48,201 nt of DNA, taken from contig NC_049980.1 in the NCBI RefSeq assembly GCF_000003815.2, positions 11,171,578 through 11,219,778 of the forward strand, read 5' to 3'. Positions 1 to 11,500 of the stretch are shown here, piece by piece. Within the stretch, counting starts at the first letter, position 1. The number at the start of each line of letters is the position of its first letter. Position numbers and translations under genes: made by a program. This DNA comes from Branchiostoma floridae (lineage: Eukaryota; Chordata; Leptocardii; Amphioxiformes; Branchiostomatidae). The notes under the pieces were generated by a model that worked only from the letters and a program-made list of their open reading frames with translations, searched no databases and had not been told where the DNA came from.

Positions 1-2480
1 GCCGGGGCGTGCGCTGTATCTCCGGAACGCAAGGTACCATTGTGTTGCTATTTGGTACGTGAGTTGTTTGTGGTGTCCTGGTGGTCAGGTTTGATTTTGG
101 GCCTCCTAGTGCTTGAACTTGATACTGTATAGGTTGATCCTGTTTTTGTGTGGTTGGGGCATCCTCCCAATATCTGCTTGGTTTTAAAAACAGATTATGG
201 TTGGGTGTAGAACCATCATCTGGCCTGGGCCACCTTCAATGTATCAGGTTACTTAGTGGCACTGACAGTTTGCCAGATGACGGGAGTGTACAAGATTATA
301 TATCTGTTGGTCAGGTATAATTGGAGTTTGCTTATTACTCTTTGTGGTGTTTCTAGAGATGTATAGTACTGAGTTTTAAGTTTCGGTACAAGTTCCTTTA
401 CCCTGTTGGCAATCATGGTTGAACTTGAACTTAAACAGAAGAAGATGCAATTTTCTAATGTGGAGGAGAACTGTATAGAGTGTGGGCATAAGAGAAAGGT
501 ATGTGTATGATTTGTCCTGTGTTTCTTTTTGTTTCTTTGGTAATGCCATTTCCATACTGTATACAGGTAATTTGTTGTTTTGGGCTAGTCATATTCGCTT
601 GGTTTTTGGGCCTGCTTAATCTATGGTACAGGCAGGGTTAAGTGGTGGAGGCTTAGCTTTGTTCTGTTTTAAATTCAGTATCGTTGGTTGCATTATGTCG
701 CGGCAAATATATGATGAAATTCCCCTTCTAAGCAACTGCTCATTGGTTTGCGGGGATGTTTGCTGGGTGTTTGCTCTGACTACAACAGCTTCTGAACTTT
801 TCAAAGCTTCCATTGCCAGTAGTCTGTGTAACACAAACTCCGCTGTCCAGGGCTGTAACTGGCCCCTCCCCGCGGGCCGGCGGATGTTTGGCGGGCTGCT
901 ATAAGCGAGATTTAATCAGGCTACATTGCCAGCAGCTTGCCATCTATAAATGGGATTGACAAGGACATTTTTCATAGTAAATTATGCTGTTAAATTTGGC
1001 TTAGATACTACAGGAGATTTAGGTTTGGGTTGGATGGATTGAATGAAAATATCATACCACCCTGGGGACTAACTGTTGCTGCTGCATGGGGGCTACCACT
1101 ATTCATATTGTCTAATGTCTATGGAACTACAGATAAAAGTATCATTGGTCAAATTATGCAAGTAACATTCCGATGTCAAGTGAATAACACCCCAGAAATA
1201 AATCTTTAATGAATATCATTGGAAGAACACAAACCAAGGAGACTTAGCAGCTGCATTAGGTCAGTACATTGAAATAGGAAGATATTAGTATATCATGTGA
1301 CAGAGTAACTACATGTGCATGGGCCATCTGAGACAAAAAAAGGTAGCGTCTCAACAACTTCAAAGCACTGTGGTTGGTTACATACTTAAGAAATCCAAAA
1401 TAAGTAATGTTCATCCATGTCCAAACTTACAAATTCAGAAAATGGAATTTCAGAGTCAGACTTTTGCATGGTGCACAACCAACACGGTAAAAAGCTCATT
1501 TTTCCAACCACGTACCACAGACAAAAAGGCAAAAATACCCAATAGGTCTACAGAAACCCAATACATTTCATGCAGGCCTGAGGTCTACGAACTCTTGTTT
1601 TTTTCTGTTTTTGCTTTTGGACACACGAGGACAATGTGGCACTGCACTCAAGTTAGAAATTATTATCTCCATGGAAAATGGAGATATAGTTTTGCGTGTG
1701 TTTGTCTGTTTGTGTGTGTGTGTGTGTCTGCGTGTTTGTGTTTCCGGATATTTGTGGTCAGCATAACTCAAGAACCTCTGATTGGATTGCCACGATATTT
1801 GGTATATAGGTAGGTGTTAGGAAGACGAAGGTCACGGTCAATTTTGGGCCCCCCTGGTATGTGACCTTGGTTCTGCAGCAGATATTACACTTTTTGTATC
1901 TTTTGACCTGGATGTGGTATGGTCTTGATCTTTTGGTGGCAGATAGCTTGTGACGTAAGTACTAGGTGGCGTATGCTTGGGTCCCCTAGCAGGTTGCTCT
2001 GGAACAGCAGGGGTGTTTTCTCAAAATCTTCTAAGGAGGATAACTGGACACGGGAATGACAAATTTAGATGATATTTGGTATGTAGGTAGCTTTGACAGA
2101 GATGTACATGATCAAGTGCAAATTATGGCACTGGCAGACTCGCAAACTGGCAGTTAATTTGCATAATTAATGAGGAAAATCTATATTTGTAGTGTTTGCC
2201 ATGGTGGGACTCAAATGCCTGTCATATATGTAGTTTGTGGCTGGTGGAACATTAAAAGATATCAATTATGCAAATATGTCCCTAATTTGCATAATTAATG
2301 TTAAAGTGCTATCATTCTTCTAAATGGTAAATGATTACACAATCAACATTTTGACTAGTGTAAGTAATCTAAAAGTGTACATAACCAAGTATAGATTATG
2401 TAACTTTTACATAATCAGACTATTTCATGGAGATATGAGGTCTCCGAACTCTTGTTTTAACAGTGCCACATACAAAGTAC
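1..2480. other. Gene-free stretch made of degraded dispersed repeats
   Basis: I see no convincing exon here. Open frames are short, lack splice-site support and cross simple repeats. The parts around 1-450 and 1664-2320 have the texture of a dispersed family seen again at 17120-17640, 20760-21050 and 27165-28220: phrases about a gatatttggta core, a run of GT, and AT-rich arms with repeated tttgcataattaatg. A GT microsatellite lies near 1711-1730. Confidence 0.5.
1664..2320 (+). repeat. Dispersed repeat with a CTCCATGG/CCATGGAG-type hairpin end
   Basis: The left end is a short hairpin (tctccatggaaaatggaga), followed by a TG-rich tract and then text that recurs in reverse orientation at 27165-28220. 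There the matching hairpin (cctccatgacatttcatgg) also abuts a CA/TG-rich tract. Shared internal phrases include ataactcaagaac and attttgggcccccct. The AT-rich right part repeats tttgcataattaatg. It is non-coding, and the class (MITE or fold-back) is not established. Confidence 0.5.
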
Positions 2481-2496
2481 AGACAGAAGCTAAACG

Positions 2497-2655
2497 TTGT
2501 GTTTTACCTCCCCGACAAAAGTCAGGTACCTATTTTTACCCCTGAGTGGAATGAGGCCTATCCTAAGAGCACAATGTCAGGCCATTGCGAGTATCGAACC
2601 CGGTACCTCTAGATTCCAGGTCCAACACTCTACCAGTTACACCACCAACGATACC
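2497..2655 (-). mobile_element. tRNA-derived SINE (minus strand)
   Basis: Read on the minus strand, 2655 to 2581 looks like a decayed tRNA. An A-box-like stretch (gtaactggtagagtgttgg) is followed by a B-box-like stretch (ccgggttcgatactcg) at RNA polymerase III spacing. A tRNA-unrelated tail follows (ggtacctgacttttgtcg, ggggaggtaaa). A similar tail phrase occurs at about 7335-7400. There is no intact cloverleaf, so I call a SINE rather than a tRNA gene. Confidence 0.6.
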
Positions 2656-2825
2656 ACATACATCTTGTATACAAGACAAGTAAGACAAATACTTGATACC
2701 AGAAATACCCAGTGCAACACTCAAGCTTTCAATCAGTTGGGTTCAAGCTTTCAATCAGTTGGGTATGTCCCAACTTTCTTTAGTGTTGGTTAGGTCATGA
2801 TCTGTAATAAGGTCTCATTCATGAG

Positions 2826-4145
2826 TTTTTCTTCCCATAGACTTCTATATTATGTGTTTTAGATGGGCGCGTTCATAATGAAGTTACTTGAAATATATTG
2901 ATATTATTCATTCTTTGTTGAGCACATTTACCCTTCATCATGTAAAAAAAATCCCAACAACGTCTTGACATTCAGTCTATTTTTTATGACAATTACAAAA
3001 TGCAGTTAGCCAAGCTCTTCCCACTGACGTCATCATCGCCGCAGGGCGTGTTGCTTAGTTACAAGCCGAACACAATGGACACGACTATTTGAGCTTGCAC
3101 TTATTTGGCTTTCTTGATTGTGAAGGAACGAAATTCGCAAAGCAAAATGCAGTGGGAAAAATGAAGACCAGAGACTTAGACTTTAGTGGGAACCGAGACA
3201 TTTTCGTCTTAAACTTATTGTTTAAGTGTGCACCCTTACACTGCCAGGGGTGTAAATGTGACCTTTATGTAAATTTGATATGGGGGAACGTTTAGGTAAA
3301 AGTATGTGAAAGGGAAATGTTTTGTGAAATTATAAAATGTGAATAACACACAATTGCAAAATAGTCCCTAGATATTGGAGGGAAATCTTTAAATAACAGA
3401 AAAGGGGGCGTTGTCACAGACAACTATACAATGAGCAAATAGGGCAAGGGCATGTAAGTATGTCAAAAGTTCAGATTGAGGTTGGATGTTTATCATTTCA
3501 TGCTTCACATTTCCCTAACATCTCAATGTGTCCCTTTCACATTTATTTTCACTGCAGTCGCATCTTGAAGCATTTCTAGAGGTTTCTCCGTTAAATTCAC
3601 ATAAAAATCGCATTTACACCTTTGGCAGTGTTACATAGGTCAAGGAGGTTGGTTTTTAACCTCCTTGCATAGGTCAAGCTATTTGAGAAACAGCGCATTA
3701 TCATTTTACAGGCACCTGCAGACACAGGTGCGAACTAGTTACTGGGAGCATTTTGAAAGCTACACTGCCATTCATTTCATACATTAATCTTTTGTGGGAC
3801 TGTGAGAGGTTGTGCCATAAACGGAGTTGAAAAGCAAATTAGACGCGTGCAGAGTTTCTTCCTTTATTCACAGATTGCTTGAACTGTTTCTGAATTCAGC
3901 TGGCAAGAAAATTGAGAAAATGCAGCTATTCGTACCTTAATAGCATGTGTCACATCACCTACGCCAGAAAATATAGTTTAAAGAATGTTTACGTACCGAT
4001 GTAGGGTGAAATGTCAGGAATTCGAAAGGTGCCCCCAAAGAATTGAAGTATTCTGGAACACAATGTTACACCTGTACCATGTACAGGGCGGTGCGAATCA
4101 ATGGACAAAACAGCAGAAGTGGTTAAACAACATTCCTTAATTACA
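2826..4145. repeat. Repeat R, copy 1 (fold-back element within the segmental duplication)
   Basis: This ~1.3 kb block is repeated with small indels at 19130-20462 in the same orientation. It is fold-back in nature: 3236-3276 (acactgccaggggtgtaaat) pairs imperfectly with 3591-3633 (atttacacctttggcagtgt). A small hairpin lies near 3640-3667 (aaggaggttgg and aacctcctt). It has no sustained coding frame. It marks the low-coordinate edge of the duplicated segment containing gene A. Confidence 0.75.
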
Positions 4146-4157
4146 GCAACTCTGTAT

Positions 4158-4699
4158 CTTTGATTGATTGATTGATTCTATTTTGCACTTTAAACAAGCA
4201 TGGTGTTTAAAAAACACAGGCGAGGAAAGGTTACAATGGAATAATTGTTTGTTTTACTGTTTTATATATATACCTCTGCTGTCATAGACACCATTTATCT
4301 CGGATGTGGGCTGTCTGTGCCTTGACAGTATATGAATGAGTGAATGAACGTAATTGCACGGCAGTTGTACACGGTGCAATTCTAACAAAACGTTTTTGTA
4401 GTAGGTGCAGTGGTTTTATTGAGGTAGTGTAAGTACTAGCCCAGATAATATTGCAATATGTTAAGTAGGGGTATATCAAGCTATAGTAAAGAGTCATAAA
4501 TATTTTACGAGATAGGCAGTTTGCAACTTTTCTTATGATACCAATATTCTTAGAAATTTTCTTACAAATGATGTCAATGTGAAACTTCCACGTGAGTTTT
4601 TCATCTATAACGACTCCTAGAAACCGTGCGTTACTTACCTGTTTAATGGGTTTATTATCTATGTGTATCTTTGCCATTTCTTTACTGTATTTCTTATTT
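4158..4699 (-). mobile_element. CR1/Jockey-type LINE, 3' part (split by an RTE insertion)
   Basis: The minus strand encodes the C-terminal part of a non-LTR reverse transcriptase: FLGVVIDEKLTWKFHID, then YYSLIYPYLTYCNIIWAS, then LLQKRFVRI, ending near 4282. The 3' end is a short tandem tail (aatcaatcaatcaatc on the minus strand) near 4158-4176. The element resumes at 6633-6846 beyond the inserted RTE element. It is 5'-truncated. The second copy of repeat R (near 20455) lacks it at the equivalent place, so it probably arrived after the duplication. Confidence 0.8.
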
Positions 4700-6632
4700 T
4701 GTTTCGTAGAAATCTGTAACAAAGTAGGCAGCAAGAGGCTTCCACGGAAACCACCACGTGACCCTGATCCAGTAGATGACATTCAAGTGTCGATTGCACG
4801 ACGGGCTACCCTTCGTTCGTCCACTAAAGATGTTCAAACTGCCCAGACCCAGCTTAAAAAGACTTACGATAGATGCGAAGAAGACAGAATCATCAAGACA
4901 CTCCGGACTTTTGAAGCAAGCTCAGCCCCAGAGCATCTAAGAGCATGGAAGCTAGTGCGCGAGCTGCCTGGCAAAAGATCTGGTGTGATCTTCATCCAGG
5001 GAGAAGACAGACTCAATGCCTGGAAAAATCACTTCTCCAAGCTCCTTAACAATGAAGTCCCTCAGTCCAGCTCCACTGGAGTTTCAATCACTCCAGTGTT
5101 TGATACTAACTACAACATTAGCTGTGATCCCTTCACTCAGGGTGAAGTTGACTTAGCTCTGAAACAAATGAAAGCCGGAAAAGCCCCGGGTCTGGATGGG
5201 CTGCCGTTGGAATTGTGGCGACTTGCCAAGACTAGGCAGTTTCTTACCAAGTTTTGCAACCAAACTCTCTCTGGAAACAGACCTGATGAGTGGGGATTGT
5301 CGGGTATAGTCCCAGTCCCAAAGAAGGGTAATCTTACCCTGCCCGACAACTATAGGGGCATATCCCTCGCCCAGATAGCTGCAAAAGTGTACAACCGACT
5401 TCTGCTCAACAGAATTAGGCCAGTCGTTGACAAGCTCCTACGCCCCAACCAGAACGGCTTTCGTCCGTCACGATCAACGTCAGCCCAAATCCTGGCTCTA
5501 CGCCGAATTGTCGAGGAGGTACAGAACCATCAAAAAGAGGCAGTGCTCATTTTCATCGACTTCAAAAAGGCGTTTGATTCGATTAACCGTACCACAATGT
5601 TCAAGATCCTTGCGGCTTATGGTGTGCCCGCGCCTATAGTCGACGCCATCAGGGTAATGTACGCCGACACCATCGCTACAGTCCTCACCCCTCAAGGTGA
5701 AACTGACACCTTCAACATCAATAATGGTGTCCTGCAGGGTGATCCCCTGGCTCCATCTCTTCATCGTTGCATTGGATTATGCACTGCGCAAGGCTGTCAA
5801 TACCAACGACGGCCTCACTCTGAGGAGAAGACAGAGCTCCCGTCACCCAGCTGTGGTTTTGCCGGATTTAGACTTTGCGGACGATATCTGCCTGTTTGAA
5901 GACACAATCCGTGCCGCGCAAGACTTTCTGCACCGTGTAGAGTCTGCAACCCAGGAGATTGGTCTATTCCTAAATGCGTCTAAGACCATGGTCATGCACA
6001 TTAACCCTCCTGTTGACCCCCAGGTCTTAAAAGCAAGAGATGGAACTGTTATAGAGCAAGTCAGCGACTTCAAGTATCTTGGCAGCTTCTCCAATACAGC
6101 CTACGATGTCAGTCACCGAATCGGGCTAGCATGGGGGGCATCCCACTCCCTCAGAAAGGTGTGGAAGGCTCCAATTCAAAATGCCACCAAGATCAAAGTC
6201 TTCAGATCGAGTGTTGAGTCCATTCTGCTCTACGGTTCAGATTCATGGTCCTTAACCAAAACCCTTTGCAAGAAACTTGACGGGAACTATACCCGGCTCC
6301 TTCGTACCACCTTGAATGTTGACTGGAAGAGTCATACCACCAACACACAACTCTACAATGGCCTGCCACGGATTACCAGAGTCATCCGCGACCGACGCCT
6401 GGCCCTTGCCGGTCATGTGATGCGCCACGACGAGATGGCCGGAAGGGTTCTGCTCTGGCGGCCTGACGACAAGAGAAGACGTGGCAGACCATCCCTGACT
6501 CTTAAGAGGGTGATTGAGGAGGATGTTGGCCTCCAAGACGGAGACCTCCTGTCTGTCATGCGGGACAGAGCCGCCTGGAGGAACTTTATTGTGTCACCGG
6601 AAGGATGACCTGAACTGAACTGAACTGAACTG
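4700..6632 (+). mobile_element. RTE-type LINE, 5'-truncated and frameshifted
   Basis: Two overlapping frames (to about 5755, then to 6608) together give most of a reverse transcriptase. Visible motifs are GKAPGLDGLPLE, PDNYRGISL, FIDFKKAFDSI, GVLQGDPLAPSL and, in the second frame, LDFADDICLF, YGSDSWSL and AGHVMRHDEM. A one-base loss near 5755-5762 separates the frames, so the copy cannot encode a full protein. No endonuclease domain remains. The 3' end is a (TGAAC)n tail, as is usual for RTE-clade elements. It is flanked by an 11-bp duplication, atttcttattt, at 4689-4699 and 6633-6643. Confidence 0.85.
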
Positions 6633-6846
6633 ATTTCTTATTTCTTCTTGTGAAAATTATGAAATTTGTTTTGCCTATATTTAGGGATAGCTTAAATCTG
6701 ACTTAAACCACTGATTTAATTTGCAGAGTTCATTGTTAATTGTTGAAATGAGTGTATCAAAGTTTTTATGCGACATAAAAAGATTGGTGTCGTCTGCAAA
6801 TAGTAAAGCGACAAATTTGTCTGATATGGGGATGAGGGGATAAACA
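6633..6846 (-). mobile_element. CR1/Jockey-type LINE, 5' remainder with the RT FADD box
   Basis: On the minus strand this reads KFVALLFADDTNLF and then NNELCKLNQWFKSDL, the catalytic-box region of the reverse transcriptase. Apart from a small frame slip it continues into the part at 4158-4699 once the inserted element is ignored. It stops abruptly near 6846, which I take as the 5' truncation point. Confidence 0.75.
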
Positions 6847-6847
6847 G

Positions 6848-7164
6848 TCTACCCGATGAGACAGAAAATCCCCATGAAGAGCCTCCAGTGCATGAAGGTA
6901 CAAACATCAAAAACCAACCTGCTCACTCTGATGAGCACACTGGCGCCGAAAACACAGACAGACAACCGTTTCAGGACAACCCCAACCAACCTCTAGGCAT
7001 GCCACAGGATTGTGATGACGCAGTTATCGGAGACAGGGATGTAGGACAGATGGAGAGTGAACCCGCCCTTTCTGTGAAAGAGCAACTAGACCTGACTAAT
7101 GAGGACACCGACAACAGCAGGGAGGAAAATCAGTCCTTCGAAAATCTACAGAACCCAGCTGCTC
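6848..7164 (+). CDS. Putative exon of an unrecognised acidic protein
   Basis: An open stretch rich in Asp, Glu, Asn, Gln and Pro (for example HEGTNIKNQPAHSDEHTGAE and VKEQLDLTNEDTDN) ends at a good splice donor, gtaagt, at 7165, in phase 1. The next candidate exon (7546-7653) begins in exactly the complementary phase. The upstream acceptor (aaacag at 6842-6847) is weak because it abuts LINE sequence. I do not recognise the protein. It has no hydrophobic segments and looks disordered. It could be a real exon, an exon carried by a mobile element, or chance. Confidence 0.35.
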
Positions 7165-7334
7165 GTAAGTTTCAACAGCTATGTCGCCTTCAAAATAAAT
7201 AAATCATTATCACATTACAAACTAACAATGATGTTACTAGCAAACAACAGAAAGCCCACCAACGATATATCTGACAAGTCCTTTTGTGGATGACGGCCCT
7301 TTATTTGTGAACGGCATTTAATGCGCGCAACTTT

Positions 7335-7480
7335 CGTCAATGGGTACCTGAATTCGGTTGGGGGTGGAAAGGCAATGGAAGGAGATGGTTTGGCTCCACC
7401 GTCCAATACGGTGCCCTAGATACGTTCACTAACACCCCACTGCCCTAAGGTCTAAGAAAGGCTACGGGACTGCCTTCACA
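7335..7480 (+). repeat. Fragment resembling a SINE tail
   Basis: The stretch gggtacctgaattcggttgg and the following ggaaaggcaatggaaggag resemble the tRNA-unrelated part of the SINE at 2497-2655, in the opposite orientation. There is no tRNA-like head here. It lies in the interval between the two putative exons. Confidence 0.35.
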
Positions 7481-7545
7481 TTTACTGAGCGTGTACGTAT
7501 TGTAAAGGTATATCATGCGACTCTTCTTTTTTATCTATCTTTTAG

Positions 7546-7653
7546 TGGGCCAAGATAATTCACCAAGAGGTGAGGACCATACTGATGGACCGGGGGCTGA
7601 ACACGTTCACGAACGGCCCCAGTGGGTGAAAGGTGGGGACTTGATAGACGAAG
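7546..7653 (+). CDS. Second putative exon of the unrecognised acidic protein
   Basis: It is preceded by a strong polypyrimidine tract and acceptor (ttatctatcttttag at 7531-7545) and followed by a good donor, gtgagt, at 7654. Its phase (two bases, then open codons) matches the one base left by the exon ending at 7164. Both ends are phase 1, so this exon is symmetric. The peptide includes GQDNSPRGEDHTDGPGAEH and QWVKGGDLIDEG. Upstream and downstream exons are not evident, and the product is unknown. Confidence 0.4.
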
Positions 7654-8156
7654 GTGAGTCACCGTTCGATCTCATCTTGAAATCAAGACTGTTTCAAACA
7701 CAATAGAGATTTTCTTTGAAGACGATGGCATTCTTTTATGAGTATGTCAAATATGACAGAATTGACGTTAATTTGTGTATTATTGACATTACTAATAGAT
7801 TCGAAATGTATAACTACAAGCTACGATACGATAGAACTTTGTGATATGTCAGAACTGTATACTACGCAATTCCCCGATACAAGTTTGACATCATTTAACA
7901 CAAAGTTTTAAGAAATAATATCAAATGACCTTCATTCCAAACATATAATTAGCATTTAATTCAGTATTCACAAATAATGAATATCATCACTTTGCCTTCT
8001 TCAGTTTATATTTGCTTCAGGAGTCGTATGATACTACTAATCTATTGAAATCTCTCTACTTATTGGGCTACATTCAATTTACAATAAAAGGCATTGAAGA
8101 ACAAATCAAACACCTATAGCTATGTGTGACCTCTTTGGTCTATTTGGGAAAGACGA

Positions 8157-8160
<4 letters not shown>

Positions 8161-8204
<44 letters not shown>
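8161..8204. repeat. (TA)n microsatellite
   Basis: An uninterrupted TA dinucleotide run of about 40 bp. It is absent from the equivalent 3' flank of gene B near 22670. Confidence 0.95.
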
Positions 8205-8207
<3 letters not shown>

Positions 8208-8283
8208 CTTTGTTCACACCATTCTCCTAAAACGTAAATAGCATGAAGCAATGCATGCATTGTGACAAATATGGGACACCAAG

Positions 8284-8530
8284 AGAACTATGGTTAGTAG
8301 ATATGACTCCAAACCCAACACTGTAATGGTTTGTACACACCAAGAGAGAACTATGGTTAGTAGATATGACTCCAAACCCAACACTGTAATGGTTTGTACA
8401 CACCAAGAGAGAACTATGGTTAGTAGATATGACTCCAAACCCAACACTGTAATGGTTTGTACACACCAAGAGAGAACTATCATGGTTAGTAGATATGACT
8501 CCAAACCCAACCTTGTAATGGTTTGTACAT
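8284..8530. repeat. Minisatellite, 63-bp unit, about four copies
   Basis: The unit containing ggttagtagatatgactcc recurs at 8292, 8355, 8418 and 8484, that is at spacings of 63, 63 and 66 bp; the last step has a 3-bp insertion. Units are nearly identical. Because 63 is a multiple of three, several frames stay open and create false ORFs on both strands. The matching place in the gene B flank (about 22700-22750) keeps only a single diverged unit, so the array expanded in the gene A copy. Confidence 0.95.
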
Positions 8531-8598
8531 ATTATAGTATGATAGCAAAGATAGTTACTTACACAGTAGCAACCTAAAGCTATCTATGTTGGTATAAT

Positions 8599-11500
8599 CT
8601 AAATCAATACAGCATTTTCTTTAGTTTCGTCGTTGTGCCTCTGGTTTCTGGTACTTGAGACGTCCTCAAGGAAGATGACATCTTGATCTGCACTACTTTT
8701 ATCTGGCGCCTGTGCCCAAGGTTGAATGTCTGTGCGCAAAAACAGGAGCACGACAATCCCTCCGAAGACGTATATCGATGCGCCAATCCAGAAGATGTTC
8801 ATCCAAGCCTCTCGAGTTTGCTGTAAGGAAAGGATTTCAGATATGAACTAGAACCAAGTAGAACGTCCAGAACTTCAGATAGCAAAACTGGAACTTCTGG
8901 TGTAGTGCCATAACAAGCTGCTAGGGATCATTTCAGGGTTTTATCAAGACCTACCAACATATCATATATCAAGACAATCCTTCCAGGCCTTCTCGAATTA
9001 TATGTAACGCTAGTTCACCTTTATCCGCGGGGTATCCTATATTCGTTGCTTTTGAAATATTGTATTTTGGGGTATCAAGTCTACAAACGGTGGTTTCAAA
9101 TTGCAACATTTTGATAACATTGCAATTTGAAACCACAGCCCGTCAACTTGATATTCCTGAATACGTTGTGTTTAAAAACAACGGATATAGGTTACCCCTG
9201 GATAAAGGTGAGCAAGCGTTATGCTGTTAATCCACATGCGCACACACGTACACACACACACACACACATTAAAAAACGGTACCAAAAACATTACCTTCTT
9301 TGCAAAGCGAAGTTAATGAATGTTGAGAAATGGGAACAGCAAAAAATGAATTTCATATAATGAGAATTCCATATAAATGAACCATTTTTGCAAGGCTGTG
9401 ACGTCACTTACATTGTTGTTGGTCATAGCACCAATGATTTCGGGCGCAATGAATCCTGGGATGGACCCGAACACGTTGGTGATGCCGAACAGTATGCCTC
9501 CGAACCGCGGGGCGATTTCAATGTGACAGATCTTAAACCCTGCACAAAACGGAAGCGGTGTTGGATTCATGATCAACGAGTAGCAAGAAAAAAGCGTGAA
9601 GCATTTATTCAAGACACAGAACTGTAGCAACTTAGTAAATCAAAGACAGTGGTATTAATCTATACTTGTCTGTCAGAAGTTTCAATAAATCGATTGATAT
9701 GACCCTGAGTGTGCAGTGGCATATCTGCGCATGCTCACCTGGTGTTGACAGTCCACCAAAGCCTGCTGACAGAGCCAACATCGCCACTGCGGCTGCGCGG
9801 TCACACCCCACAAATCCAGAGATAATCAGAAAGATGGCGGGAAGGAACTGACCTATTCAACATAATGAAAATAGCGTTACATTCAAGGTCGGAATGATGA
9901 TGCCATTTTCTATAAGAGTGACATACATGGGTGATAGCATTAGGGCATAACGGGAGGGGGCCATACTTCGACAGGGGTCCAAATTTCGACAGGTTTTAAA
10001 AATCATTGTTACGGAGAAATGCATAGATGCCTGCACATGAGAAATACACTAGCTGTAGACTAAGCCTTGTTGTAAATAACTACAAAGACGGGGTATGTGT
10101 CGAAGTTAGCAAGTCCCACAGATAACGATTGAAAAACTTGCACAAGTTTGACGCCTTCCGTGCAAGTTGACGAGCGAACGTATCGAGACCATGGCCCGGG
10201 AAACTCTTGAATTATTCTTCGCAAAATACGACATGTGAAAAAATACCACCACACATAGAAATGATGTTTATTAGCCTTCCGAAAAATAATACCTGTGTTC
10301 TGTTCTGCCTTTAACTGGGTTGGATAAACGGAGATAAAATGATGCCAGGGGATCCGCAGGTCAATCCGCCATGCAAATTGATGGTGGTCGATTATAGTTC
10401 AGGGCCTAAAACTTCAAGATTTTTTTCCTGGTCAAATGGGTAGAAATCCTGGCAGTTCTGAGGTGGGTGTGACAGGGGAGGGTTTCTACTTTGTGATTAG
10501 GGCCAAAAAGCTGAGTTTGTGTGGTTTTCAGGGGGTATAAAGTTGGGACTTTTTTGTCCTAGCACATGGCCTCCTCACTGGGTTGTGGTGCGGTTTTGAG
10601 GTCATGGGTCAATCTTTCAGTTTCCCGGAAGTTCTCACCGTTAGATTCATGCCGAAATGTGGTTTTTCGGATAGCTGAGATGTCGGGCTTTCATATGAGG
10701 GTATGTTTGTGTGCCAGTAACGTCAGATAGTTGAGTTACTAACAGTTGCTTTCTCCTCTTTTTTTGTATAGGAACCCATTGTTTAGAGGCTGCAAATTGA
10801 ATCACCTGCGGATACCCTGAAGTGTTCCAGGTATCACCCTGCCCTCCCCCTTTTTAGCTATTTTGGGGCTGAATACACCTCCATATGTGTGAAATATGGT
10901 CCCAGGGGACATGCCATGCTAAATTTGTTGAGAATTTCCTATATTTTAGCTGTTTTTATTTCACTGGTGTGCTAAAGGGCACTGCTTATAATGGAAATTG
11001 CCATTGGTGTAAAATGACTTGAGAGGGAGGATGGACTCTAGAGTCTATCACTCTTCCATTTGACCTGTATTCTATTGGCAATTGCGAAAGTAATTTATGA
11101 ATAGTCCAAAAGAGTTCGGTTGGACTTGAACCACGTTACTTGGCAACGTCCCAGGGGAGGAGCCGCGAAAGCGGTCCAGCTCATGGATACAGGAGGTGTG
11201 TTTCTATGCCCCATTATCTTGTGTTTTGCTAACTTTTTGGGGATGTTAGCATGATGTTAGCATGTGGCAGGTACCATGACAGCATACCAGAGTCTGTCAG
11301 TGCCATTTTCAGCACAAAAGATTAAGAAAGTGGTGTGTGCATTGAGTGAAATTGGCTTTGACCTACTTTTATTAAATGCCCAGCACACACCTTCTGAAAG
11401 TCCCTACAAAGCCTCTGAAACAACACTTCATGACCAAATTTCAGGTCTCTGTCATTGTAGAGGCAGTCTCTGTGTGTCAGAGTGACTAGCTTTTGGCATT

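Larger units (their letters stand above)
7654..8598. other. 3' flank of gene A
   Basis: AT-rich non-coding sequence. From about 8040 it is homologous to the 3' flank of gene B from about 22555 (shared tacattcaatttacaataaa and gaacaaatcaaacac). It then holds a TA microsatellite and a 63-bp minisatellite, both described separately. No exon is seen. Confidence 0.6.

Noticed and set aside
1313-1813. 166-codon plus-strand frame as a gene
   Set aside because: It runs into a GT microsatellite and a dispersed repeat, has unbiased codons and no recognisable motif.
2581-2650. Functional tRNA gene
   Set aside because: A and B boxes are recognisable but stems do not pair cleanly, and the head is followed by a SINE tail.
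4592-4735. Start of the plus-strand 435-codon frame as the RTE protein start
   Set aside because: The first ~36 codons are antisense CR1 sequence and target duplication; the RTE element begins only near 4700.
8284-8530. Regular repeats that could suggest a CRISPR-like array or a repeat protein gene
   Set aside because: Units are contiguous with no spacers, and frames are open only because 63 is divisible by three. The host is eukaryotic and there is no start or splice support.
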